Origin: Thiohalorhabdus sp. Cl-TMA
GTDB taxonomy: Bacteria; Pseudomonadota; Gammaproteobacteria; Thiohalorhabdales; Thiohalorhabdaceae
NCBI RefSeq assembly: GCF_041821045.1
Contig: NZ_JBGUAW010000011.1
Coordinates: forward strand, 1-64,000
Reading direction: 5' to 3'
Length of the DNA: 64,000 bases
The notes beneath the pieces were generated by a model. It was not told where the DNA came from and did not search any database. It saw only the letters and a program-made list of their open reading frames with translations. Both the position numbers and the translations under genes were made by a program. Numbering within the stretch: the first letter of the stretch is position 1; the number at the start of each line of letters is the position of its first letter. Shown in pieces: positions 37,987-46,884 of this stretch.

Positions 37987-39162
37987 GTGTCCCACTATGA
38001 CGTGATCATCATCGGCGCCGGCGCCGCCGGGCTCATGTGCGCCGCCACCGCCGGCCAGCGCGGCCGGCGGGTACTGGTTGTTGACCACGCCAACAAGGTG
38101 GGCAAGAAGATTCTCATGTCCGGAGGCGGCCGCTGCAACTTCACCAACCTCCACACCGGCCCCGAGCATTTCCGCTCCGCCAACCCCCATTTCATGAAAT
38201 CGGCCCTGGCCCGCTACACCCAGTGGGACTTCATCGCCCTGGTGGAACGGCACGGCATCCCCTACCACGAGAAGAAGGACGGCCAGCTCTTCTGCGACCG
38301 CAAGGCCAGGGATATCGTCGGCTTGCTGCTGGCGGAATGCCGGGAAGGGGGCGTGGAGGTCCGGACCAAGTGCCCGGTGACGAATCTGGAGGTGGACGCA
38401 CCGCACCGGATCACCACCGGCCTGGGCCCATTCACCTGCGACGCTCTGGTGATCGCCACCGGGGGCCTGTCCATTCCCCGCATGGGGGCCACGGGCTTCG
38501 GCCTGGAGCTTGCGGAGCGATTGGGCCTGCGGGTCCTGCCCACCCGGGCCGCGCTGGTGCCCTTCACCCTGCCCGACAAGCTGCTCGGGAAGCTCGCGGA
38601 CCTGGCCGGGATCTCGGTGGCCGTGGAAGCGCGCTGCGGCGGCGCGAGCTTCCGGGAGGCGGCCCTGTTCACCCACCGCGGACTCTCCGGACCCGCCATG
38701 CTCCAGGCCTCCACCTACTGGGAGCCCGGCGAAGCAGTTACCCTCGATCTCCTCCCCGGGCTGGACCTGCGGGAAACCGTGGAGGCCGCCCGCCGCAACC
38801 ATCCCCATCTCCACCTCAAGAACCTCCTCGGCGACTTTCTCCCCAAACGGGTGGCGCAGCGCTGGTGCGCGCACTGGGTCCCGGACAAGCCCCTGGCCCG
38901 GCTCAGCGAATCGGACCTGGAGAAGGCCGAGGAGCGGCTGCACCGGTGGACCTTCAAGCCATCGGGCACGGAGGGCTACGCGACGGCCGAGGTCACCCTC
39001 CGCGGCGTGGACACGGCCGAGCTGTCCTCCAAGACCCTGGAGACCAAGCGCCATCCCGGTCTGTACTTCATCGGAGAGGTGGTGGACGTCACCGGCCACC
39101 TGGGTGGACACAACTTCCAGTGGGCCTGGGCCTCCGGCCACGCGGCGGGGACAGCAGTCTAG
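37987..39162 (+). CDS. YhiN/HI0933-family FAD-dependent oxidoreductase
   Basis: 391 aa from a GTG with GGAG-type sites upstream. N-terminal FAD site IIIGAGAAGLMCAATAG, then the family signature KILMSGGGRCNFTN, and C-terminal FIGEVVDVTGHLGGHNFQWA. The family has no agreed substrate. Length matches. Single gene between the MFS gene and the iron-type cassette. Confidence 0.93.
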   Translation: MSHYDVIIIGAGAAGLMCAATAGQRGRRVLVVDHANKVGKKILMSGGGRCNFTNLHTGPEHFRSANPHFMKSALARYTQWDFIALVERHGIPYHEKKDGQLFCDRKARDIVGLLLAECREGGVEVRTKCPVTNLEVDAPHRITTGLGPFTCDALVIATGGLSIPRMGATGFGLELAERLGLRVLPTRAALVPFTLPDKLLGKLADLAGISVAVEARCGGASFREAALFTHRGLSGPAMLQASTYWEPGEAVTLDLLPGLDLRETVEAARRNHPHLHLKNLLGDFLPKRVAQRWCAHWVPDKPLARLSESDLEKAEERLHRWTFKPSGTEGYATAEVTLRGVDTAELSSKTLETKRHPGLYFIGEVVDVTGHLGGHNFQWAWASGHAAGTAV

Positions 39163-39180
39163 CCGGGGAAGCCCGGAACA

Positions 39181-39228
39181 GCGACGAATTGTTAACGAGA
39201 ACAATTCCCGTTTATAATTACTCGTCGC
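39181..39228. promoter_or_regulatory. Nested palindromes before the PepSY gene, Fur-like
   Basis: A perfect inverted repeat GAATTGTT-N6-AACAATTC lies at 39186-39207. It is framed by GCGACGA (39181-39187) and TCGTCGC (39222-39228). An AT-rich TTTATAATTA (39211-39220) between could be a -10 element. Position 69 bases before a PepSY protein in an iron-uptake-type locus suggests an iron-responsive operator, though the match to the classical Fur box is only partial. Confidence 0.6.
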
Positions 39229-39296
39229 GCCCCCCCACGGTCCCCGATCGGACCGTGCCGGCCGCCCTTTCTCCCGACCGCTACGGATGCCGTCCT

Positions 39297-40481
39297 ATGC
39301 GCTTGAATCGTCGCCTGTGGCTCCTGGTCCATGGCTGGCTTTCCCTGCCGATCTGGCTGCTTTTCTGCTTTATCTGCCTCACCGGCACGCTGGCGGTGAT
39401 GAGCCACGAGATCACCTGGCTGGCCAATCCCGAGGCCCGGGCCCTCAACCCCGGCGACGCGCCGGCGAAGCCCATTCCGGAGCTGGTGGAAGCGGTCCGG
39501 CGGGAAGTGCCCGATGCGGAGATCGCCCGGGTGATGACCCTCGAGCCCTACCTGATCACCGCGATCAAGTTCAGCAGCCCCGACAGCCCGCACAACCTGG
39601 CCTACGTGAACCAATACACCGGGGCGGTCCAGGAGCTCGGCTCGGGGATCACCTTCATCGAATTCATGCGCTCCCTGCACGGCTGGCTGCTTTTCCCCTG
39701 GCAGAACAGCTACAGCATCGGCTATTACCTGGTGGGGGCCATGTCCCTGGTAGTCCTGGGCGCTTTGATCACCGGTCCGGTGATCTACAAACGCTTCTGG
39801 CGCGCCCTGACCCAGCCCAGGGTCCGGACCGACCGGGGCAGCCGCGCATTTCTCGGCGATCTGCACCGCCTCGGCGGGGTGTGGTCGCTCTGGTTCCTGC
39901 TGGTGATGGGGCTGACGGGGCTGTGGTACCTGACCCAGGGAATCCTGTGGCACAACGGCATCTCGGCGTGGGAGCGCCCCGAGCCGGTGGCGCTGGCTGA
40001 CGTGCCGAAGACCGACCACCAGCCTCCTGAGCACATTTCCGTCGCCCGGGCCCTCGCCGCGGCCCGGCAGGCGCATCCCGGGATCGAGCCCACCTGGGTC
40101 GCGTTCCCGGAGCACAACCGGGGGCATTTCGACGTCGCGGGCTCCGGCCCCGGTTTCCTCTACGATGACTTCGCCTATCGCGCCTTCATCAGCCCGTGGA
40201 CCGGTACGGTGGCGCAGAGCCGTCAGCCGGCCGGGATGGGACCGATGCAGACCATCGCCCACATCGCGGACCCGCTGCATTACGGCACCCTGGGCGGTCT
40301 CTGGACGAAGATCGTCTGGTTCGTGTTCGGCCTGCTGCTCACCGGCATGTCCATCACCGGCTTCCTGATCTGGACCAGGCGGACGGCGGTAGCGACGCGC
40401 GACGTGTCCAAGGACCGGACCCGGCGTGGCAGCGAGGCCGGGCCGACAGCTTCCATGGACCTGGAGGACGCCCGCACATGA
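39297..40481 (+). CDS. PepSY-domain membrane protein (PiuB/FhuF-partner type)
   Basis: 394 aa. Four or so membrane helices with PepSY modules between them: MRLNRRLWLLVHGWLSLPIW, LGDLHRLGGVWSLWFLLVMG and C-terminal LHYGTLGGLWTKIVWFVFG. Members are linked to siderophore uptake, probably in ferric-siderophore reduction. His residues in helices (HGW, SHEIT, LHGW, LHRLGG, HYG) could bind haem, as in PepSY transmembrane proteins of this type. The next gene overlaps it by ATGA, and a TonB-dependent receptor follows. Confidence 0.88.
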   Translation: MRLNRRLWLLVHGWLSLPIWLLFCFICLTGTLAVMSHEITWLANPEARALNPGDAPAKPIPELVEAVRREVPDAEIARVMTLEPYLITAIKFSSPDSPHNLAYVNQYTGAVQELGSGITFIEFMRSLHGWLLFPWQNSYSIGYYLVGAMSLVVLGALITGPVIYKRFWRALTQPRVRTDRGSRAFLGDLHRLGGVWSLWFLLVMGLTGLWYLTQGILWHNGISAWERPEPVALADVPKTDHQPPEHISVARALAAARQAHPGIEPTWVAFPEHNRGHFDVAGSGPGFLYDDFAYRAFISPWTGTVAQSRQPAGMGPMQTIAHIADPLHYGTLGGLWTKIVWFVFGLLLTGMSITGFLIWTRRTAVATRDVSKDRTRRGSEAGPTASMDLEDART

Positions 40482-40927
40482 CCAAGCACCGGCAACCCGC
40501 GCGCTGGAAGTACCTCATCAACGGCCTGGTACTGCTCGCCCCGGTATGGTTCCTGTATGACAGGTTGACCCCCGCCCCCCTCCCGGCGCCCTGGCCGGAG
40601 CACCGGGCGGGTCCAGTGACCGCCGCGCCGCGGCCCCTGGATGACGGTCCCCCCCATCGCCACGACGGCATGTTCGTTAAGGACTTCAGGGTGCGTCTGT
40701 GCGAGGGCTGCGCGGCACGGATCCGTAGCGCCCATCTGCGCGCGGCCCCGGCCCCGCCCACGATTCCGGCGGACGCCGCCGGTGTCCTGCACGGTCACGG
40801 CGCCGCCCGGCACGTCCACGCCCCCTACCCGCCGCAGCCGGGCGCCGACGACCGCCTCTGGCTGACCGTCCAGACCTGGGACGGCGAGGTCCATCACGCG
40901 TCCTGGCCTTTGCCCGAACGGCCCTAG
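40478..40927 (+). CDS. Cys/His-rich membrane-anchored protein of the iron-type cassette
   Basis: 149 aa. One N-terminal helix (YLINGLVLLAPVWFLYD) then a periplasmic part with LCEGCAARIR (CxxC) and many His (HRHDG, HGHGAARHVH, GEVHHAS), a pattern that suits metal binding. ATGA overlap with the PepSY gene and 228 bases before the siderophore receptor. No family recognised; metal handling is inferred from composition and neighbours. Confidence 0.8.
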   Translation: MTKHRQPARWKYLINGLVLLAPVWFLYDRLTPAPLPAPWPEHRAGPVTAAPRPLDDGPPHRHDGMFVKDFRVRLCEGCAARIRSAHLRAAPAPPTIPADAAGVLHGHGAARHVHAPYPPQPGADDRLWLTVQTWDGEVHHASWPLPERP

Positions 40928-41155
40928 CGGCCCATCCTTCGGATGCCTCCCATCTGTCACCATCGGGCCTTGCCCCACCTCACGGACCTCTCCGGAAAAC
41001 CCTGAAAAGAATTCCCGCCACGGCGCGCAAAAGCGCCCTAAGAGATGTTCTCCGCGAAACCGGTCAACCGCGGTAAGACTTCCTGATCAGAAGCGTGGTC
41101 CAGTCCCGATCACCCTGGAGGGACCGCCGGACGATCCCGGCCCGGATCGCTGGTC

Positions 41156-43333
41156 TTGCTCGGGGTCGCGGCCACCTTTCTGGTGGCGGCTCCGGGCCAC
41201 GCGCAAACCGCCCAAGAAACGCAGGATCCCGCTGACGCGCAGGAGACCGGGAACAGCGGCGAAACGAGCAAATCGATCCCCCTGAAGCCGGTGGACGTAA
41301 CCGGTGCGCCCGGCTCCTGGGGACCGGAAGACGGCTATGTGGCCCCCGGCAGCTCGGTGGGGACCAAGATGGACACTCCGCTCATTGAGACACGGCAATC
41401 GGCGACGGTCATCACCCGGGAGCAGATGGACGACCGCGGCGACGACGGCCTCACCGAATCCCTGGAATACGCGCCGGGGGTATACATCTCGGACCAGGCC
41501 TCGCAGGCCGTCATCGATTCCTACAACGTCAACATCCGCGGCTTCTCCGGGCAGAACGCGGTTTTCCGCGACGGACCCCAGGTCCAGGCCGGTATGCCGT
41601 ACGATACGCCGGTGGAACTGTTCGGCGTGGAGCGGGTGGAGGTGCTTCGGGGACCCTCCTCCGTACTCTACGGCAAGGGACAGCCCGGCGGCGTTATCAA
41701 CCTGGTCACCAAACGGCCAACCGACGAACCGCTGTATCGGGTGGGCGCCGAATACGGCTCCTACGACCACAAGCAGGCAACCACAGACATCAGCGACAGC
41801 CTGACCGGCGATGGAACGCTGCGCTATCGCCTGACCGCCCTTTGGCAGGAGTCGGACAGCCATATCGACTACGTCAACAACGACCGCATCTACGTGGCTT
41901 CGGCCCTGACCTGGGCGCCCACCGCAGACACCTCGCTGACCCTGTTGACCAGCTACCAGAAGAACGGGACGCGCTACCCCTGGCGGGCCTTCCCGCGCGC
42001 CGCCACCAAGGGCTCCACCACACACGGCTCGGTCCCGGACAACCGCTACATCGGCGAGCCCGACTTCGACGGATACGACTCGGAAGAGTATTCGGTGGGC
42101 TACATTTTGGAGCACAGCTTCGGAGAACGGTGGACTTTCCGCCAGAACGCCCGGTACCGCAATGTCGAGTACGACATCAAGGACACCTTCCGCAATTACT
42201 ACGCGGCCTATATCAGCGGTCCCAACGACCGCACCATCGAACGTGCCCAGCGAATCCGCTACGACGAGGCCGAAACAACCACCGTGGACAACCGACTGAT
42301 CTCCGACTGGCGGCTCGGGGTAACCGAGCATACGCTCCTGGCGGGCGTGGACTACAAGACACTGACGTATGACACCCGGGATACCGGCTACAATAATCCG
42401 ATCTCCGAGCTGGATCTGTACGACCCGGAATACGCCAGCTTCACACGCCCCGACTTCACGTTCGCGAGCGAGACCACCAAGGCCGACCAGACCGGCCTGT
42501 CCCTCCAGGACCACATCGAGTGGACGAAGCGCTGGGTAACCACGCTAGGCGCACGGCAGGACTGGGTTTCGGAGAAAACCACCGGCAGCGAACGGGACGA
42601 CCAGAGCGCACTGTCCCTGCGCGCCGGTGCGATCTATCTCGCCGACGGCGGCTGGGCGCCCTACGCCAGCTATTCCGAGTCCTTCACGCCCCAGTACGGC
42701 AGCGACAGCGTTACCGGCGAGGACTACGAGCCAATCACCGCCCACCAGTACGAGATCGGCACCCGCTGGCAGCCGACGGCCTACAACCTCTCCGCTACCG
42801 CGGCAGTGTTCGAGATCACCCGCCAGAACGAGCTGGTGACCGATCCGAACAACAGCACGCGGAGCATCCAGGTCGGCGAAACGCGGTCGCGGGGCGTGGA
42901 GCTGGGACTCACCGCGGACCTGACCACCAGCTTCCAGGCCATCGCCAGCTATACCTACCAGGATGTGGAAGTAGTGGAAGCCGGGGCCGCCTCGACGGAG
43001 GAAGGCAAGCAGCTTCCCGACACGCCCGAGCAACTGGCCAAGCTGTGGCTGGACTACACCTTCCGAGCCGGCCCCCTGGAAGGGCTCGGCTTTGGCGGCG
43101 GGGTACGCTACAACGGCAAGTTCTACGGTGACGCGGAGAACACCTTCGAGAATCCGGCCGTAACCAAGGTGGACGCCTCGGTCCGGTACCGGTGGCGGGG
43201 GGCGGAGCCCCAGCTCAGCGCCAACAACCTCCTCGACGAGCAGAAGGTCTACTGCAACGGGACCACCCCGACCGCAACCTGCAGCTACGGCATGCCGCGT
43301 TACATCAAGGGAAGCGTGACCTACGATTTCTAG
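41156..43333 (+). CDS. TonB-dependent siderophore receptor
   Basis: About 725 aa. Plug domain (TPLIETRQSATVITREQMDD, YNVNIRGFSGQNAVFRDG, GVERVEVLRGPSSVLYGKGQ) and a 22-strand barrel ending YDF with C-terminal Phe. It imports ferric siderophores with TonB energy. The start is unsettled: the signal peptide (LLGVAATFLVAAPGHAQ) begins at a TTG with no ribosome site at the right distance, no in-frame ATG lies upstream, and a GTG at 41095 is in another frame, so a small sequence error or unusual start is possible. Confidence 0.92.
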   Translation: MLGVAATFLVAAPGHAQTAQETQDPADAQETGNSGETSKSIPLKPVDVTGAPGSWGPEDGYVAPGSSVGTKMDTPLIETRQSATVITREQMDDRGDDGLTESLEYAPGVYISDQASQAVIDSYNVNIRGFSGQNAVFRDGPQVQAGMPYDTPVELFGVERVEVLRGPSSVLYGKGQPGGVINLVTKRPTDEPLYRVGAEYGSYDHKQATTDISDSLTGDGTLRYRLTALWQESDSHIDYVNNDRIYVASALTWAPTADTSLTLLTSYQKNGTRYPWRAFPRAATKGSTTHGSVPDNRYIGEPDFDGYDSEEYSVGYILEHSFGERWTFRQNARYRNVEYDIKDTFRNYYAAYISGPNDRTIERAQRIRYDEAETTTVDNRLISDWRLGVTEHTLLAGVDYKTLTYDTRDTGYNNPISELDLYDPEYASFTRPDFTFASETTKADQTGLSLQDHIEWTKRWVTTLGARQDWVSEKTTGSERDDQSALSLRAGAIYLADGGWAPYASYSESFTPQYGSDSVTGEDYEPITAHQYEIGTRWQPTAYNLSATAAVFEITRQNELVTDPNNSTRSIQVGETRSRGVELGLTADLTTSFQAIASYTYQDVEVVEAGAASTEEGKQLPDTPEQLAKLWLDYTFRAGPLEGLGFGGGVRYNGKFYGDAENTFENPAVTKVDASVRYRWRGAEPQLSANNLLDEQKVYCNGTTPTATCSYGMPRYIKGSVTYDF

Positions 43334-43427
43334 CCTGCGAAGCCGGCGTGTCAGGCGCCGGCCCCGCTCCCTTCCGGATGACGGGCAGCCTCTTGCCCCG
43401 AGGCCCGCCTCCGCAGCGGCGGGGGAT

Positions 43428-43456
43428 AGGCGACCGGTATGCCGGTCGCCTTTTTC
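43428..43456 (+). terminator. Rho-independent terminator after the siderophore receptor
   Basis: Perfect stem AGGCGACCGG/CCGGTCGCCT with TATG loop, followed by TTTTTC. It lies between the receptor and the convergent lipoprotein gene. Confidence 0.88.
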
Positions 43457-43463
43457 GTCCGCC

Positions 43464-44261
43464 CTAGAAGGCCCCCAACCGGGAGACGGTGTCGCCGTTG
43501 CCGTGGTCCTTCAAGGCCATTACCCGCGAAGCATCCTCGCCCTTCCACTCGAATTTGACGATGCCGCCGGGAACGCGATCCGTTACCCACCAGTGCATGG
43601 TGCCGGACTGGCCCGAAGCGCCGGTGCTCAGATGGTCGGCGGTGAAGGTGCCCGCCGGGACGTTCACGTTCTCCACGCCCACCTTCAGGCCCTTGTAGCT
43701 CTCCTCGGTGAGCTTCCGGGGGCTGCCCAGGGCCCAGCGGCTGGCCTCCTGCTCGGTGATCGGGACCTCCCGGGGCTGCTCGCCGGGCCATTGGACCTTG
43801 AGCCGCCGGATCCCGCGCACGCCGTCCCCCCGCGGCGCGCTGAGCAGGGCCTCCATGACGACCTCGTCGCCGTCACCGGTATGGGTGACCACGCGCCACC
43901 ACTCCCGGCCGTCGTCGAGGCGTTTTAGCAGGCTCTTCTTGAACCACTGCCCCTGCTCCCCGTATCCCCGGGCCTGCCAGCGGATATAGTCCCCGGGCTC
44001 GAATTCGGCCACCGCCATCTGGTAACCGCCCAGATGGAAGACGGCCTGGAAAACCCCCATGGTGTAGCCGTGCAGGGCCGCGGGCGGCGGGGTCGCGCCG
44101 GCGGTCCCGCCGCCCCCGGTGCTCCGCTTGCCGGTCATGCCGTGGACGGCGGCGTCCGTCGCCTTGTCCACGGCGGTGTGCACGGCATCCACCGCCGAGC
44201 AGGCGGTCAAGAAGAGACAGGCCGCGCCGCCGGTACCCGCCATGAGCTTGGTTTTCCGCAT
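43464..44261 (-). CDS. Lipoprotein of unknown function
   Basis: 265 aa from ATG 44261. Signal MRKTKLMAGTGGAACLFLTA with lipobox LTAC. After a Gly/Thr/Pro linker, the body has beta-rich segments: GGYQMAVAEFEPGDYIRWQA, VENVNVPAGTFTADHLSTG and WWVTDRVPGGIVKFEWKGE. The C-terminal half resembles domains seen in DUF3108-like outer-envelope proteins, but no firm family. Convergent with the siderophore receptor, sharing the terminator region. Confidence 0.75.
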   Translation of the reverse strand: MRKTKLMAGTGGAACLFLTACSAVDAVHTAVDKATDAAVHGMTGKRSTGGGGTAGATPPPAALHGYTMGVFQAVFHLGGYQMAVAEFEPGDYIRWQARGYGEQGQWFKKSLLKRLDDGREWWRVVTHTGDGDEVVMEALLSAPRGDGVRGIRRLKVQWPGEQPREVPITEQEASRWALGSPRKLTEESYKGLKVGVENVNVPAGTFTADHLSTGASGQSGTMHWWVTDRVPGGIVKFEWKGEDASRVMALKDHGNGDTVSRLGAF

Positions 44262-44417
44262 ATCGCTTTTCCCCTTTCGCCCGTTATATGTCCTGGTAGC
44301 CCGTAGACTGTCCCCGCGGGGACGGACCAAGTATAGGACACCCCCTATTCCCCTGGAAGGGAAAGGGTTTCATTGGGCAGCATACGCGGGAATGCGACAG
44401 AAACGGGAGAAAGGGTA

Positions 44418-44810
44418 ATGGCGGAATCGGAGCGCTACCGGCGCGGGCGGGAGAAGCTGGAGGAGATCCACGGCGAGCACGGCAGGGAGGTGGTGCAGGC
44501 CCTGGAGGACGTGGCTCCGGAGCTGGCGCGCTACATCTTCGAGTTCGCCTTCGGGGACATCTACCGACGCGAGGGACTGCACCTCCGGGACCGTCAGATC
44601 GCCACCATCGCGGCACTCACCGCACAGGGCAATGCGCAGCCCCAGCTCAAGGCCCACATCCGCGGCGGGCTGAACGTCGGCCTGACCCGATCCGAGATCA
44701 TGGAGGTCATCGTCCAGATGGCGGTGTACGCCGGCTTCCCGGCCGCCATGAACGGGGCCGCCGCGGCGCGGGAGGCCTTCCGGGAGGCCGACGCCGGAAC
44801 GGAAGGCTAG
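44418..44810 (+). CDS. Carboxymuconolactone decarboxylase (CMD) family protein
   Basis: 130 aa from ATG 44418, which has GGGAGAAAGGG before it. An all-helical CMD domain: FGDIYRREGLHLRDRQIATI, LKAHIRGGLNVGLTRSEIME, VYAGFPAAMNGAAAAREAF. There is no CxxC, so it is the decarboxylase/gamma-type rather than an AhpD-like peroxidase. Substrate unknown. Confidence 0.88.
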   Translation: MAESERYRRGREKLEEIHGEHGREVVQALEDVAPELARYIFEFAFGDIYRREGLHLRDRQIATIAALTAQGNAQPQLKAHIRGGLNVGLTRSEIMEVIVQMAVYAGFPAAMNGAAAAREAFREADAGTEG

Positions 44811-44829
44811 GTACCGGCGGCGCCTTCCG

Positions 44830-45226
44830 TTATTCCGGACCCTCCCCCTTCTCGCGCCGCTCCGCCGCCCGCTGCTCATCGAGCGCGGCCCGGCGGCTGG
44901 TGTCCTCATTCCAGTTCCTGCGCCGCTCATCGAGCCGCTGCAGGGCCGAACCGCGGCCATAGAGGATCACGCTGCGCCGGGCCGGATGCGGGTCGCGAAA
45001 TCGGGCACGCTCAGGAAGGCGCCCTCCCGGCACTCCAAGGCCTGCACCAGAAGGCCCTCGTCGCGCAAGCGCAGCTCCCCCAGGGGCCGCTCGACGAGCC
45101 AGTCACCCGGCTGGACGTTGAGCTCGCTCACCATGTACTCCCCGCCCAGATGCAGCAGGCCGGAACGTCCGCGACCCGGGTGACCAGAAACGACAGGGCC
45201 AGGATGAGGGAGAGGATGGAGAGCAT
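44830..45226 (-). pseudogene. Remnant of a membrane TrkA-C (RCK-C) domain protein
   Basis: The N-terminal helix MLSILSLILALSFLVTRVA starts at 45226. After about 20 codons the frame is lost and homology resumes in another frame with SGLLHLGGEYMVSELNVQPG, DWLVERPLGELRLRDEG, a TrkA-C domain. A stop then follows GAA; one base further the frame continues VILYGRGSALQRLDERRRN to 44830. Intact relatives carry several membrane helices between the two parts. So a deletion removed the membrane core and a single-base shift broke the rest. Family: potassium-transport-regulator-like, role unknown. Confidence 0.8.
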
Positions 45227-45262
45227 GACGGACTGTTCCTCGGGGGCCGCCGCGGCACCGCT

Positions 45263-45961
45263 TCAGGCGGGCTTCCCGAGCAGCAGGGCGGGCAGCCCGT
45301 GGAGGGAGGTAAGCTCGTGGTGGGCCTCCACGAGCTCCTCGGGCCAGGGCGCGCCGTCGCGGTTGACCCAGACGGCTTGGGCGCCGAAGTCCCGCGCGGC
45401 CTGGACGTCGCGCACCGGATCGTCGCCGACATGCAGCAGGTTCGAGGCGGGCACGCCCAGCTCCCGGCAGACCGCCCGGAACATGGCCGGATCCGGCTTC
45501 TGGGCGCCCACGTCGGCGGCGGACAAGGCCAGGTCGAAGATCCCCGCGAGCGGGGTGCGGCTAATATCCGCGTTGCCGTTGGTAACCGCAACCAGGGGGT
45601 AGTGGGCACCCAGGCGCTCCAGCACCTCGGGCACCTCCTCGAAGGGGGTCACCCGGTTGCGCTCCGCCAGAAAGACCTCCATGGCCGCCTCGGTCACCTC
45701 GGGCGGGTATCCCGCCCGCTCCACGTGCCAGTGCAGGGCGGCAGCCCGCAGCGCCGTTAGATCGGCGGCCAGGTCCGGCCGGTCATCGGCCATCCGCACC
45801 CGGACGGCCCGCATGGCCGCCACGTCGAACTCCGCGGTGATCCGCGGGTAATGCCGGTCAAGCCAGCCGTGCAGCGCGCTTTCCGCCCGGGCGATGACCT
45901 CCCGGCAGGGCCAGAGGGTTTCATCGAGGTCGAAGGAGAGGATCCTTGCTGGGTGGTACAT
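45263..45961 (-). CDS. HAD-superfamily hydrolase
   Basis: 232 aa from ATG 45961. HAD motifs: I FDLDETLW, II VAVTNGN, III GAQKPDPAMF and IV LLHVGDDPVRDVQAA. A helical cap (about 20-95) as in YjjG/phosphoglycolate-like phosphatases. Substrate not predictable. It lies seven bases behind the PPK2 gene. Confidence 0.92.
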   Translation of the reverse strand: MYHPARILSFDLDETLWPCREVIARAESALHGWLDRHYPRITAEFDVAAMRAVRVRMADDRPDLAADLTALRAAALHWHVERAGYPPEVTEAAMEVFLAERNRVTPFEEVPEVLERLGAHYPLVAVTNGNADISRTPLAGIFDLALSAADVGAQKPDPAMFRAVCRELGVPASNLLHVGDDPVRDVQAARDFGAQAVWVNRDGAPWPEELVEAHHELTSLHGLPALLLGKPA

Positions 45962-45968
45962 GGCTTCC

Positions 45969-46721
45969 CTATTCGATACGAACCGGCTCCGGATCGGGGC
46001 ATTCCAGGCCATCCCGCTCCGCGCGGCGGCGCAGGCCATCGCTGACGGCCTGGAGAACCCGGATGCGGGCGTAGCGCTTATCGTTGGCGGGGATCACCGT
46101 CCAGGGAGCCCACTCGCTGTACGTTTGGGCGAACATGTCCTCGACCGCGGCCATGTAGGCGTCCCAGTTCTCGCGGTTGCGCCAGTCGTCCTCGCTCATT
46201 TTCCAGGCCTTCAGCGGGTCGGCCAGGCGCCGGTTGAAGCGGCGGAGCTGCTCGTCCGGATCGATGTGCAGCCAGCATTTCACCAGGACCACCCCCGAAT
46301 CCGCCAGGGTCCGCTCGAAGTCGTTGATCTCCCGGTAGCCTCGCTCCCATACCGCCGGCTCCTCCAGCCCTTCCACACGCTCCACCAGCACCCTTCCGTA
46401 CCAGGAGCGGTCGAAGACCGCCATCTCCCCCGGCAGGGGGACCTTGGTCCAGAAGCGGTAGAGATGGTGGCGGGCTTTTTCCTGGCGCTCGGGGGGCCCG
46501 ACGCGGTACACCCGATAGGCACGCGGGTCCATGGAGTGCGCCATACGCCGGATGGCGCCGCCCTTTCCGGCGGCATCCATACCCTCCAGGGCCACCATGG
46601 CCCGCAGCCCCTCCCGCATTACCGATTGCTGGAGGCGGATCAAGTCGATCTGCAGGGCCTTCAGGTGACGCTTGTAGTCATCCTTGGCCAGATGGCGGCT
46701 CAGGTCCAGGTCCTCGAGCAT
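45969..46721 (-). CDS. ppk2: Polyphosphate kinase 2 family protein
   Basis: 250 aa from ATG 46721. Single PPK2 domain: Walker A EGMDAAGKGGAI, Walker B FDRSWYGRVLVERVE, lid region DDWRNRENW. PPK2 enzymes use polyphosphate to phosphorylate nucleoside mono- or diphosphates. The exact subclass (AMP or ADP/GDP as acceptor) was not resolved. Together with the HAD phosphatase it forms a two-gene unit, divergent from the lipid-kinase-type gene. Confidence 0.93.
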   Translation of the reverse strand: MLEDLDLSRHLAKDDYKRHLKALQIDLIRLQQSVMREGLRAMVALEGMDAAGKGGAIRRMAHSMDPRAYRVYRVGPPERQEKARHHLYRFWTKVPLPGEMAVFDRSWYGRVLVERVEGLEEPAVWERGYREINDFERTLADSGVVLVKCWLHIDPDEQLRRFNRRLADPLKAWKMSEDDWRNRENWDAYMAAVEDMFAQTYSEWAPWTVIPANDKRYARIRVLQAVSDGLRRRAERDGLECPDPEPVRIE

Positions 46722-46884
46722 GGTGCGCCGGTTCCTCCGTTCGGGCTCCGGCGCGGCGCCGGAACAGTCTCTTGGAAAAGCGGCCGGCTCCCGGGTTCCG
46801 CCGACCGGTCGCCGCCCTGTACCGCATCCTGCCCATCGTGGTTTAACAGGAAGGAACGGGCCATCAATTTCCTGCGGGTGCGCG

